Shown piece by piece: positions 36,537 to 48,135 of a stretch of 64,000 nt of DNA. Within the stretch, counting starts at the first letter, position 1; each line of letters starts with the position of its first letter. Under the pieces are notes generated by a model. That model was given only the letters and a program-made list of their open reading frames with translations, made no database searches and was not told the DNA's origin. Position numbers and translations under genes: made by a program. The DNA is from Tricholoma matsutake (taxonomy: Eukaryota > Basidiomycota > Agaricomycetes > Agaricales > Tricholomataceae): NCBI GenBank assembly GCA_026075535.2, contig AP026539.1, positions 13,516,001-13,580,000 of the forward strand, read 5' to 3'.

Positions 36537-37776
36537 CAGGCTCCTAAAACCAGCTCTCTTGTGTCGATAGAAGTGGGTGAGATCAAAGAACAATATGATT
36601 TCAGAGATGGGAAAAAAAAACCTATTTGAGACATCCAAACACCAAACTGCAACCCACAATTATCGAGAGAGAGGCTGGCAAATCAGCAAGAGGAAACATA
36701 ATTCTAGGGTCAGGAATACTCAAACCTTCATCAATATAATCTGCAACTTTACTGTGGTATTTATTTCTGTTTGGTAAAAATATTGATGGCCATAGATAAG
36801 AACTTGAAGATAATGATCCTCAAGTCCAAGTTGTGAATTTAAGCTCAAGAATCCATCTTTGTATGTGTCTGTCAACATTCCAATTGGCAGAAATTCTTGG
36901 ACAACTCAATTCATATGGCTCCACTCCAGCAGACTTGATTATAGCTTTGTTGGAATGTGTAGTAGATCATGTAGACTATCACGACAATATCCTTCAGAAT
37001 GCCGACAAGAAGTCTAGCATGTAATCCAACAACTTCTGTAGATGCCATTCACTGGGCACATGAAATTACAATGAGAACATATGCAGATCAGATGCATGCT
37101 CTTGTCCAGGTTAAAATGGGCTTATGCACATTGCACAGCACAGAGCTTGAAAGACTTTGACATAATGGGGGTAACAGAACAGATGGAGGTGAAGGCACCA
37201 CACCATTGGGAGCTTCTTGGTGTTCTTCTAGCAGCAGATCATTTGCATTCTCTTTGCTCACTGCAATGGCATTTACATCAGCGGCTCCCAAGTCTTGAAT
37301 GGTTTGCTTTCCCAAGATATTAAGAGGTGTTACTATATCTTCTGTCTTATCCTTGCCATCCTCCAATACCATCAGTAGAGCAATCCAGAAAGACAGAGTT
37401 TTCCCTGAGCTGGTAGCAGCAGTCCTGATGATGTCCTTCTTCTCATATATGGCAAGTGCAATTTTTATCTGGAACCAGCAAGGTCGTTTCCTCAGTTTTC
37501 TTTCCACAAGATCACATATCTCTTTGATAGTCCAAGTTCGTCGAGCCTGGGATACCATTTTTGGCAAGTGTGAAAAATATTGGATATGGCAGCTGTCAAA
37601 AAACACAATCAAACCCACAGATTATATTGATGAAGGTTCAAGTATTCCTGACCCTAGAGATTGCAGTTCAGTGTTTGGATGTCTCAAATAGGGTTATTTT
37701 TTTCTCATCTCATAAAATATTGTACTTGGATTATGCCCACTTCTAATGACATGAGAGAGCTGGTTTTAGGAGCCTG
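36537..37776. mobile_element. MULE-like element carrying a helicase fragment (Pack-type)
   Basis: 1,240-bp element with long terminal inverted repeats: it begins CAGGCTCCTAAAACC and ends with the exact reverse complement. Similarity between the ends extends about 190 bp inward (for example CCTATTTGAGACATCCAAACAC near the left end, cut here to CCTATTTGAGACATCC, and its complement near 37690), with one gap. The 9-bp sequence GAGGAAACT flanks both sides (36528-36536 and 37777-37785), the target-duplication length of Mutator-like elements. The interior carries no transposase but a helicase gene piece. This is the structure of a Pack-MULE: a non-autonomous element that captured host gene sequence. 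Confidence 0.85.
37088..37558 (-). pseudogene. Captured RecQ-type DNA helicase N-terminal fragment
   Basis: The frame from the Met at 37558 reads TWTIKEICDLVERKLRKRP, QIKIALAIYEKKDIIRTA, then ATSSGKTLSFWIALLMVL, which is the Q-like motif and Walker A region of RecQ-family ATP-dependent DNA helicases, followed by VTPLNILGKQTIQDLG and INAIAVSKENAN-like motif Ia sequence. Walker A is SSGKT instead of the usual GSGKT. After that the frame leaves the family; the DEAH box and the other helicase motifs are absent. The fragment lies wholly inside the MULE-like element, so it is a captured copy and not a working helicase. Expansion of such recQ-like genes is common in these fungi. Confidence 0.8.
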
Positions 37777-37785
37777 GAGGAAACT

Positions 37786-38454
37786 CGGAATATGATTTTC
37801 CATTTTGCTGATGAAATTGATGCTGCATCACTGATACGGTTGCCTGATTTCATATTTGGTGTCATTCCTGATTGTTATATGCAACTTATGTATCATACAG
37901 CTTGAATCAAGTATTTAAAATAATATTGACACCTAATGTACTTTGCATAAAGCTTGAAAGTTGCCAAAAATTTGATAAACATGAACAAATTTGATCTCGG
38001 AGTCATTTTATGGTTTCCATAATGTCTTTCAGGCTTACATTTTGGTGAGGGAAGTGTAGATATATAATATCAGAAGATGACTGCTAAGTAAACATATGGT
38101 TTCTGTAATGTCGCACTGAGAAATAACAATATGCAAGCCAGAATCTTCTAGAGATTTATTTTGGAAGTATACTTGAAATTATACTCAATCAATTATTGAC
38201 TAACAAGAGAATTCTGAGGCTGTTTATCTACACTGCCTTCACCAAAACACTGGTAGCTGTTGTTGAAGCCATAAAATGACTGCAAGATGAAATTTGCTTA
38301 TGTTAATCAAAATTTCAGGCAGTGAATTTGATCTGAACTTTACCATGAATAGGCCAACATGTGATGGAAAACTACCATATATAGAAGAGGGGGGTCACAG
38401 ATGGCCACTTAAAAAAGAATTATGAGTGGATGTCTAAAATTCACCTAGTAGAGC
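37786..38454. other. No gene seen
   Basis: AT-rich sequence with no open frame of note, between the MULE-like element and a gypsy fragment. Confidence 0.5.
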
Positions 38455-38835
38455 AGGATTCTTCCACCTGCAGTGAGTGAACAGTACCCTCATTGCCTAT
38501 CCATGACCACCTTGAAGTTCTGTCTGTTGAATCCATAGAGAATGAATCTAATTCTGTGATTGTTCCTCTCTCAAACTCTCTTAGATCAGCCCAAGATGTA
38601 CCTGCTTCCCCTACCTCTTCTTCTCCCCTGCACACCAAGATTAAATTGTGGGAGCATAAATTGCCACATAAATATATAGTGGCATGCACTCCTTCCAAAC
38701 ACTCCTTATAATTGAAGGTTGAGCTGCAGACTACAGATACAGGGCAGGTACTCAGTGTCTCTGCTCTTCTGGACTCAGATGTGATTGGTCACTTTATTGA
38801 TGGCCATCTTGTCCAGTACTTTTCACTCCCCCACC
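38455..38835 (+). pseudogene. Ty3/gypsy fragment: gag end and protease
   Basis: Nucleotide and protein similarity to 44890-45240 of the gypsy element downstream: LEVLSVESIENESNSVIVPL, then KLWEHKLPHKYIVACTPS and, after a stop, VSALLDSDVIGHFIDGHLVQ. The protease active site DSG-ATG is altered to DSD-VIG, so it would be inactive even without the stop. Both ends are abrupt. It is one of three pieces of the same gypsy family in the window. Confidence 0.8.
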
Positions 38836-39354
38836 CATTCCAATCAGACTCTGACTTGTACAATTTGTCCAATTTGAATCCTAGGAATCTGATCAGATTC
38901 CTATAGGATGGTAAGGGGACTAGGGGGTGCCTCATGTGTTGCTCCTATTCTTTACGTTCATCCTATATTTTTTCTCACCTCATTTTCTTCTATTCTTCAT
39001 TTTCTATGATTTTTCCTTATTTTATTACTAATTTTCCTTTCTATCACATTTGTGCATGTTGACATTTTTATATTTAGAGGTGGAGTACCCTTTCTGACAT
39101 CTACCCCTTGGGATGATGGCATTCAGCGGCCTTGATCTGCCTATCTCTGCCTTTCTATTTTTAGGTTATTATTTGATTTTTGCAGTCTTCACATATACTG
39201 GGCACTGGCAAAGGGGTCCTTAGAGTTTTCTCTTCAGATTTCCCTTTGCTAGGTGTACCTCCAATCCCAGTAATATGTACTATAATTCTAACTTCAGATT
39301 TCCCTTTGCTAGAGGCTGAGGTTTCCCTTATAGTAGAAAACTCTCTCCTACACT
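38836..39354. other. No gene seen
   Basis: Pyrimidine-rich and AT-rich sequence. The 20-nt string CTTCAGATTTCCCTTTGCTA occurs twice (39231 and 39291). Nothing coding recognised. Confidence 0.5.
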
Positions 39355-39889
39355 GGGCACCCAGCAGACAATGATATCTACAGTGGCTCAAAAAACTGTG
39401 CCAATGTTTGCTCATTTTGTAAAGATTGATCTGGTGAGGGATGCTGACATAAGCATAAAATCTGAGTAAGTCAAGCAGAATACTGTGACATGATGACTTT
39501 CGGAATATCCAATTTTCATCTCATTTGGACAAGAACCCATTGTTTAACAAGCAAAACAAAATAGTTACTCATCAGGAGAGTTTTTTGAAATCTACAAGAG
39601 CACCTGAAATGCCATTGCTGAAAATTCACAACATCATCAAAATGAATGCTTGAGTAATAACAAAATATAGAAGTGAAGTGGGGTGAAAGTATACCAGAGG
39701 TCTCCTAACACCTTATAAACAGTATCCACAACAGTATTAGAGCAGGTATCAAGGCAGAATAGAGTCAAACAAAGTAATTAACTAGAAAAAAATGATTGCT
39801 CAAAAAACTGTCCCGATGAGTAACTATTTTGTTTTGCTTGTTAAACAATGGGTTCTTGTCCAAATGAGATGAAAATTGGATATTCCGAA

Positions 39890-40088
39890 TGTTGAAATCG
39901 GGAGTACATATTGGGCGACACCAATGCCGACACCGAACATGGCGGTAATGCATAGCCACAATTATTTACAATACTGATCCGTAGTTACTGACTTAGTTTA
40001 CTGGGCTATATAAATATTCTATGTACATAGTTGTCTACCAAAAAAAAACAAAGTTTGTTTATTCTTTCAAGTCCTCTATTATTCAACA
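39890..40088 (+). mobile_element. 5' LTR of the complete copia element
   Basis: 199-bp LTR, TGTTGAAATC...TATTCAACA, with TATATAAATA at about 40007 as promoter. Flanked on the left by CCGAA (39885-39889). The 3' LTR at 44145-44343 has the same length and differs at about 15 positions, nearly all transitions. Confidence 0.95.
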
Positions 40089-40101
40089 GGTTATGGGCCC
40101 T
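40089..40101 (+). other. Primer-binding site of the complete copia element
   Basis: GGTTATGGGCCCT directly after the LTR; complementary to the anticodon stem-loop half of initiator tRNA-Met. Confidence 0.9.
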
Positions 40102-40164
40102 GGCCTTAACTGAATTTTCTCGCTCATGCTATACTCGAACTAATAACACCCGGATCAAGTTTGA

Positions 40165-43100
40165 ATGATGGCCGACATTTCAAACGCTCCGACGCACATG
40201 AACGTTTACCGTATTGAGCCCTTGACAGGTGCCGAAAATTACGCCGTTTGGAAAATCAAAATGATGGATATTTTGATGGGGCAAGACTTGTGGGATTATG
40301 TCGATGGATCGACTTCCCTACCAATGGATACCGCCCAACAAACAGCATGGCATAAGAAGGACAGGATGGCGCTATCTATGATCCGATTGAGGGTGGCCGA
40401 CAAAATGTTGGTGTATGTTGCGAGTTCAACAAGCGCAGTGGAAGCGTGGAATATGTTGAAATCATTATTAGAGACTCAGGGGGCATTGGGAATAGTTCAG
40501 GCATGTCGAAAGTTATTTTGGTTGCAATGCGCGGAAGGGACGCCCATCGACGAACATATTCAGACATTGCGCAGCTATCAGGAGGAGCTGCACAATTTGG
40601 GACAAAAGATTGATGGGGAGGAATTCTCCATTATTCTGCTAACCTCACTCCCCGAAAATTGGAATAATTATATTGCTTCTATAGACGCTACAGCCCTAAA
40701 GGATGCTCCTGCACTTATAGCCCAAATTCTGGAACATGATTGACAGCTTAACATGTGCAATTCAGATGATACGGCCTTGGTGGGGAAGCCTGGGAAAAGG
40801 AACACCAATCCGAACATAACGTGTTACAAATGCGGGGAAAAGGGGCACATCAGCAAGCAGTGCAAGAAGAAATCCAAATTTGGAAAGGGGAAATCTGGAG
40901 AAAAGCAGAAGGACACAACAAATGCCAATGCGGTGGCAGATGAAGAATTTGCTTTCTGTGGGGACTGTAGGGATGACATCGTACTAGCTGTCTCACCAAA
41001 TTCTTGGTTGGCTGACTCAGCATGCACTTCTCATATAGCGAGGGATTGGAGCATCTTTGTCAACTACAGGCCTACCCCCGGATATCAAATTTCTGGATTT
41101 GGAAAGGCCCCTGGGCTTGGAAGAGGCACCATAAAACTGGAAAGCACCATGGAAGGGAAAACCTCAACCATCACACTGAAGGACGTGGTACATGCACCCA
41201 ATGTGCCTTTTAATCTTATTTCAATCTCATGTGCACTTGAGGCTTGAATACAAGTTCTATTTGTGTCACCAGGAGTTAAATTCTGGGTGCCAAACAAATC
41301 TATTATTATGGAGGGCCAGGTGATGAACCGATTATTTGACATAAACGTCAAAGGTATTGCCAAACATGACCAAGCATATGCGGCCAGGCACGGCAGAACA
41401 TGGGATGAGTGGCATAGAATTTTTGGGCACTTGAACATGGGGTCAGTAAAGATGCTCAAGGAAAAGGAAATGGTTTTGGGAATGGAGGTGGATAGGATGG
41501 TAGAGCCAGCAGTGCAGTGCAAGGCATGCATCATTGCGAAGCAACATGTCCAACCTTTTCCCAAGGAAAGCCAAACGGAGATCAAGGAGATCGGAGATCT
41601 GACAGTAAGTGATCTGTGGGGACTGGCACGCACTCAAGCTCCAGGGGGAGATCGGTATTTTATCTCATTCACTGATGGGAAGGCACGATGCATGATGACA
41701 TATTTCATGAAGGAGAAATCCGAGGCGTTTACAAAATTCAAGCAATACAAAAGCTTTGTTGAAACACAAACTGATCAGAAACTCAAGAAACTTCGCATCG
41801 ATGGAGGGGGAGAATTTCTTAGCAAGGAATTCAAGAAATTTTTGCTGGACAATGGAATCAGACTAGAAATCACAGCACCCCACTCACCATCCCAAAATGG
41901 AATTGCCAAACAATTAAACCGAACTCTGGTAGAGCATGGGTGGGCAATGTTACATCAGCATGGGCTTCCTCACTCTCTTTGGAAAGAGGCGATCGCTTAT
42001 GCAACTTATCTCAAAAATAGATCTCCGACACGTGCGATCAGAGATCGCAAGGTACCTGATGAAGTATTTTGGGGAAAGAAGCCAGATATATCACATCTGC
42101 AGGAATTTGGCAGGACTTGTTGGGTTCTGCAGCAGGACGGAAACCACTCAAAACTGGACCCAAAATCACGCGAATTTATTTTTGTGGGTATTGCTGATGG
42201 TACTAAGGGGTACAGGTACTACAATACCAAAACTCATCAAATCCTCACCTCTCAAAATGTGGTATTTATGGAAGAAGAGGAAAAGGCTGATGAAGTGGAA
42301 GTCACTCACCCTACGCAGCTTGAGGGGGAGCATGAAATGGATGGCAAGCAGCCTTCGGGTGGAGAGGGCAACCGGGCACCAGAAAAGGAAACAGCACCGA
42401 TCACATCAGAAAGTCCATCACGCATACCAGTTTGGGAAAGATCAGCATGAATTCTGTCACAGCCACTGATCAATTACCAGCTACTAAACAACCCGAACTT
42501 GCATGGACCAGTGGAATGGCGTCACCATGTGCCAACAACGGAAGAATCTGGCTACATCACAGTGGATTATGCAATGATTGGGGCAACTTTGGAGGATGAC
42601 CCACTCTCAGTAAAGGAAGCAAAGGACAGATCAGATTGGCCAAAATGGAAGGAGGCAATGGACACCGAGATAACCCAGTTAACCAAACGTGGTACTTTCA
42701 AATTAATTGACTTACCTCCAGATCGCAAAGCCATTGCAAGCAAATGGGTGTACCGCATCAAACACGACCACATTGGGATGATCACGAAACACAAGGCAAG
42801 ACTCGTGGCCAAAGGTTATTCCCAAATTCTGGGGATAGATTTTGTGGAAACATTTGCACCGGTCATGCGACTGGAAACCTTTCAGCTATTAATGGCACTT
42901 GCAACAAATTTAGGACTTGTGATCCATGTGGTCGATGTAGTGGGAGCGTACCTAAACGGAACTTTGGAGGAAGTTATTTTTATGATGCAGCCACCCGAAT
43001 ATGACGATGGTACAGGACGCATATGTCAATTACTAAAACCTCTCTATGGATTGAAACAGGCAGGACGGGCCTGGAATGAGGAACTCAATCAAACCTTCCT

Positions 43101-44130
43101 AAAAATGAATTTCATATGGCTTTTCTCGGATCAGTGCATTTATATTAGGCACACCAATCATGATCTTTGAATCACATCAGTCCACATTGATGACATGACC
43201 ATTCTTGGATCTGATATTGATGCCATCACAGAAATGAAAGCCGAATTGGGGAAGTACTTCACGATCACAGATTTGGGAGAGGCAAAGCAAATTGTGGGAT
43301 TAGAATTGGAAAGGGACTTGGAGAAGACTACTCTCAAAATTATGCAATCCCAATATATCAAGAGGGTCCTGGAGAAGTTTGGAATGGCAGATTCACACCC
43401 TGTCAGCACACCTTTGGACCCTAACATCAAATTGGTCAAAACACCTGATGACGAACATCACAATATTCCCGAGTACCGCAGTGCAATTGGATCACTTATG
43501 TATGCCGCTATCGGAACACGACCAGATATTTCATTCGTGGTGCAGACCCTTAGTCAATTTATGAGCAACCCCGGACCTGCTCATTGGTCTGCCGTCAAAC
43601 ATGTTTTCCGGTATTTTAATGGCATGCGGGAACTTGTAATTATTTACCGCAAAGGGGGAGAAGTCAAACCCCTAGTTTATTTGGATGCCGATTGGGGATC
43701 AAACATCAACGATCGAAAATCTATTTCTGGATATGCCTTCCAGATGGCTGGTGGACCGATCTCTTGGCAATCAAAGAAGCAACCGACGATCGCATTATCA
43801 TCCATGGAAGCCGAGTACATGGCAGAAAGTCTAGCTGCATGGCAGGTCATATGGTTACGGACCCTTACAGCCGAACTCGGTATCCCGTACTCTGGACCCA
43901 CCATTCTCAACGTTGACAATCAAGGCATGATAAACTATTCCTACAATGCCATCAATCACAGTCAAACCAAACACATTGACATCCAACACCACTTCGTACG
44001 TGAGAAACTGATCTCTAACGAGATATGCATTCAGTACTGTGCAACGGACGACAACTTAGCCAACTTGCTTACCAAAGCATTACCAAAGCCGAAACATGAC
44101 GACTTTGTTAACTGCTTAGGAATGGCATAG
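40165..44130 (+). pseudogene. Ty1/copia Gag-Pol polyprotein with four in-frame TGA codons
   Basis: One reading frame of about 1,320 codons without any frameshift. Domains in order: UBN2-type Gag (LTGAENYAVWKIKMMDILM); zinc knuckle CYKCGEKGHISKQC; protease around WLADSACTSHIARDWS; GAG-pre-integrase (WHRIFGHLNMGSVKML, CKACIIAKQH); integrase (VSDLWG, RIDGGGEF, SQNGIAKQLNRTLVEHG); reverse transcriptase (FAPVMRLETF, VHIDDMTILG); RNase H (YLDADWGS, LSSMEAEYMAES). It ends at TAG 44128-44130, followed by the purine tract and the 3' LTR. The only stops are TGA at 40741, 41245, 42448 and 43168, each where CGA would fit. In the integrase the catalytic Glu (family AERLNRT) is Lys in AKQLNRT, two G-to-A changes. 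So the element is inactive but structurally complete. Confidence 0.95.
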
Positions 44131-44131
44131 G

Positions 44132-44144
44132 TGTCGAGGGGGAG
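44132..44144 (+). other. Polypurine tract of the copia element
   Basis: The purine-rich stretch GAGGGGGAG lies directly before the 3' LTR (TGTTGAAAT), the expected start site for plus-strand DNA synthesis. Confidence 0.8.
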
Positions 44145-44343
44145 TGTTGAAATTGGGAGTACATATTGGGCAACACCGACACCGACACTGAACGTGGCGG
44201 TAACGCATAGCCACAATTATTTATAATACTGACCCGTAGTTACCAACTTAGTTGACTGGGCTATATAAATATTCTATGTACATAGTTGTCTACCAAAAAA
44301 AAATGAAGTTTGTTTATTCTTTCAAGTCCTCTATTATTCAACA
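44145..44343 (+). mobile_element. 3' LTR of the complete copia element
   Basis: 199 bp, TGTTGAAATT...TATTCAACA. The following 5 bp, CTGAA (44344-44348), match the left flank CCGAA except for one C-to-T change, so the target-site duplication is still readable. Confidence 0.95.
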
Positions 44344-44466
44344 CTGAAAGCCATCATGTCACAGTATTCTGCTTGACTTACTCAGATTTTATGCTTATGT
44401 CAGCATCCCTCACCAGATCAATCTTTACAAAATGAGCAAACATTGGGACAGTTTTTGGAGCCACTT

Positions 44467-47400
44467 TATGCTTGATATGAAGCTGCATCACTCTGTGATG
44501 AGAACCGACTCACAAATGCAGCATTTAACACTGCATTCCATGCTCTAACTACCACTCATGCACCCTACAGCTTCAATTGAACCCTCCCCCAATGTAACCC
44601 CATTCCTGTCTGTCAGACTCCCACACCAGCAATCAATGTCCCAGACTCCCAGTACCAATGGATGTTGATGCAGCCCATAGCCACATGCATAGGTTGTTGG
44701 ATCTCTGCTACTGCTGTGGGGAAACTGGACACATGGCCAGAGCATGTCCCCATCATCAGGATATTTGCATGCTCACCCCTGAGGGGTGAGATGAACTGCT
44801 CCAGGACCTGTTGGTGCTTGTAGATGTTGAGGAAGCAGAGGATCAGATTGCAGAGATCAAATCAGAAGTTGTAGAGGAGCAGGATTTTTCTATTCACAGC
44901 AAGTGAATTGTGTGCCCTTGTTGCCTGTCCATAGCCTCTTTGAAGTTTTGTCAGTTGAATCCCTAGAGAATGAATCTAATTTCATGACTGTTCCCCTCTC
45001 TGACCCTTTGAAGTTGGCTGAAAATGTACCTGCTCTTCCTATCTCTCCTACCCCATGCCCCAAAATTAAATCATGGGAGCGCAAACTACCATGCAAATAT
45101 ATTGTTGCATCCACTCCCTCTACAGATTCCTTGAACCTAGCAATTGAACTACAGACTATTGACACTGGACAGATACTTGGTGTCTCTGCGCTCCTGGACT
45201 CTGGTGCAACTGGTCTCTTCATTGATACCCATCTCACACAACAACATCACCTGAATGCTCACTCACTCTTGTGTTTGATACCTGTTTATAATGTGGATGG
45301 GTCCACAAATGAAGCTGGTGCGATCTGAGAGGTCATAGACCTGGTCCTTCATTACAAAGATCATAGTGAGCATGCCCTTTTTGCTGTCACTCAGTTAGGA
45401 AAGCAGAAGGTGATCTTGGGCTATCTGTGGCTTTGAGACCATAACCCAGAGGTCAACTGGTGTACTGGGGAGGTTACAATGAGCAGGTGTCCATCCTGCT
45501 GTCACACTTGTTTCATGGAAGCCAGACAAGAATGCCATGGAAAAAGGGCTTCAGTATGACACACTCAGAAGTGTCCTGCTGGACCCCTGCCTGTGCCTGA
45601 TGTGAAGTTAGAGGGGGTTCCTGATCTGATGCCAGACTCAGATGATGATGATGAGGAGCCAGAGGAAGTGGAGGAAGGTGATCAGATCTTTTACACTGTG
45701 ATTCATCCAGTTCATGAAGTGTGTGTGACATTGAACATATCCCAACACCTTGCTGAGGCCTTCCACAAAAACAATGCTGCTAAACCCTCTACTGATTCCT
45801 TGCTTCCTCATCTCCATGAGTTTGTGGACGTCTTCTCCAAGGAATCATTCAACTCTCTCCATGCGCGCAAGCTGTGGGATCATGAGATCAAACTCACCCC
45901 TGGTGCAACCCCTTCATTTTGCAAGGTCTATCCTCTCTCTCCTGAGGAACAGTGACAGCTTGACCAGTTCATTGACAAGCACCTGGCCTCTGGATGTATT
46001 CAACCATTGAAGTCACCTGTGGGCTCTCCCTTTTTCTTTGTCAAGAAGAAGGATAGCTCACTTCAACCAGTTCAAGATTACAGAAGGCTCAACAACATCA
46101 CAGTCAAAAATTGATACCCATTACTTCTCATCTCCGAACTTGTGAACCAGCTCTGTGGAGCCCAATACTTCACCAAGCTCAATGTCCATTGGGGTTACAA
46201 TAATGTGAGGATAAAGGAGGGAGATGAGTGGAATGCAGCCTTTCATACCAACCATGGTCTTTTTGAACTGCTCATCATGTTCTTTGGCCTTACTAATAGT
46301 CCTGCCACCCTTCAGAACATGATGAATGACATCTTCCATGACCTTGTCCTCAAAGGGATTGTTTGTATCTATTTCGATGGCATCCTCATCTTCACCATGA
46401 CTCACGTGGTTGAAGAGCACTGTTGCATCACATGCCTTGTCCTGGAATGACTTTGACAGTACAAACTCCACCTTTGTCAGGACAAGTATGAGTTTGAGAA
46501 GACCAAGATCAAGCACCTCAGCCTAATTATCTTGGAGGGTCAGGTGGAGATGGATCCTATCAAGGTGAATGGAGTCATGGCGTGGCCAAAGCCCAGGAAC
46601 AAGAAAGAGTTTCAGTCTTTCCTGGGTTTCATCAATTTCTATCAGGGTTTTATCAAGGATTTCTCACATCATGCACTACCACTGTTCAACTTGACAGGAA
46701 AGGGGGCATGGAGGTTGGATAATGCACAACAGGAGGCATTCAACAAGCTTAAGGAGATGGTCACTTCCACTCCCATTCTTACCTTTGCTGACAACTCATG
46801 CCCTTTTTGTGTAGAAGCTGACAGTTCTGACTTTGCAATGGGCACCATGTTGTCTCAGCAGTCTCCAGAGGACCAGAAGTGGCATCCTGTTGCATTCTAT
46901 TCCAAAAGACTTAGTGCTGTGGAGTGAAACTATGAGATCCATGACAAGGAGATGTTGGCGATAATGCACATGCTCGAGGAGTGGCAACACTTTCTCAAGG
47001 GTGCCCAACACAAAGTGGAAATTTGGATGGATCACAAGAATCTCGAGTACTTCATGATGGCCAAGAAATTGAACCATTGTCAAGCTTGTTGGTCCCTGCA
47101 TCTATCCATATTTGACTTCTCCTTGCACCACCATCTGGGTCGCAGCATGGGGAAGACTGATGCCCTCTTGCGACACATGGACCATGGGGATGGCAGTGAC
47201 AATGATCAAGACATTGTGCTGTTGCAGCCAAACCTGTTCACCATCCAGGCATTGGAAGGCATCACACCCCAGGGTGAGGAGCAGGATATCCTATGTGACA
47301 GTTGTCATGCAAACCATAGCAGTTTACATGAGGATGTTGTTGCCCAAGCTGTTAAAGAACTGAGGAAGGGATTCACTCTTTCCTTGTGTGCAGCAGAGTG

Positions 47401-48135
47401 GGCTGAAAGCAAGGATTTGTTGTATTTCAGGGATCACATCTATGTCCCCAATGACCCAGACCTTTGCTGGCACATCATATCCCAACACCAAGACTCACAG
47501 ATTACTGGTCATCCTAGATGCTGGAAGGCATTGGAGCTTACCTCACTGAATTATTGGTGGCCACAAATGTCACAGCTCATTGGTCAATATTGTTGTACTT
47601 GTGACCTTTGCTGATTCCTTGTCACAAACCCATTGGCAAGCAACACCCTCTCTCTGTTCCAGAGAGTCATTGGGATGTTGTCAGTGTCAACTTTGTGGTG
47701 GAGTTGCCAGAGTCAAATGGGTTTGATGCAGTGATGTGCACAGTCGATTCGGTGGGGAAATGTGCTCACTTCATTCCCACTCACACCACTGTCAGCACCC
47801 TGGGTGCTGCCCAACTCTATCTCCACCATGTGTGGAAGTTACATGGACTTCCTGGCACTTTCCTTTCTGACTGTGGGCCTCAGTTCATGGCAGAGCTCAC
47901 TCACGAGCTGTATTGACTTCTGGGGATCAAACTCCTTGCTTTGACCACCTATTACCCACAAACTAATGGCAAGACTGAGCAAGTCAACCAGGAACTGGAG
48001 CAGTACATCCAGATCTTTGTCAATGAGCACCAGGACAATTGGGATGATCTCCTCCCCTTGGCCAACTTTGGATACAACTACCACATCCATGCTTCCACTC
48101 AACAGACCCCTTTCTTCTTACACAACAGGCAGGGC
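44467..48135 (+). pseudogene. Ty3/gypsy gag-pol element, decayed, ends truncated
   Basis: Starts inside gag at the right flank of the MITE; the matching gag bases to the left are at 39355-39380. Order: gag tail with zinc knuckle (about 44709-44750, partly out of frame); pol from about 44905 with protease LLDSGATGLFID (catalytic Asp kept); reverse transcriptase (PYPLLLIS-type region after VKN-stop-YP, KLNVHWGYNNVRIKEGDEW, YFDGILIF); RNase H (VEADSSDFAMGTMLS, NYEIHDKEML, WMDHKNLEYF); integrase zinc region and core (TVDSVGKCAHFIPT, SDCGPQF, PQTNGKTEQVNQELEQY). The reverse-transcriptase YxDD box is YFDG, so one catalytic Asp is lost. All nine pol stops I placed are TGA for Arg (45326, 45434, 45953, 46112, 46448, 46454, 46925, 47612, 47914). 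The match ends at about 48135 before the integrase tail; no LTR is present. Confidence 0.9.

Larger units (their letters stand above)
39381..44466. mobile_element. TA-flanked inverted-repeat element (mariner-type MITE), split by copia
   Basis: The left end starts TA-CAGTGGCTCAAAAAACTG at 39381 and the right end is GTTTTTGGAGCCACTT-TA at 44466. The left arm (39381 to about 39585) is the reverse complement of the right arm once the copia element and its duplicated 5 bp are removed (39798-39889 plus 44349-44466). Without copia the element is about 627 bp and has no coding capacity. TA on both sides plus CAGTGGC-type ends fit a Tc1/mariner-class MITE. Its target is the gypsy gag: the flanks join to match the uninterrupted copy at 22220-22260. 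Confidence 0.85.

Noticed and set aside
40165..44130. TGA codons read through or recoded (for example as Trp) or repaired by RNA editing
   Set aside because: Trp would not fit the Arg positions, and fungal A-to-I editing turns UGA into UGG (Trp), not CGA. Decay at CpG explains all cases, including those in truncated elements.
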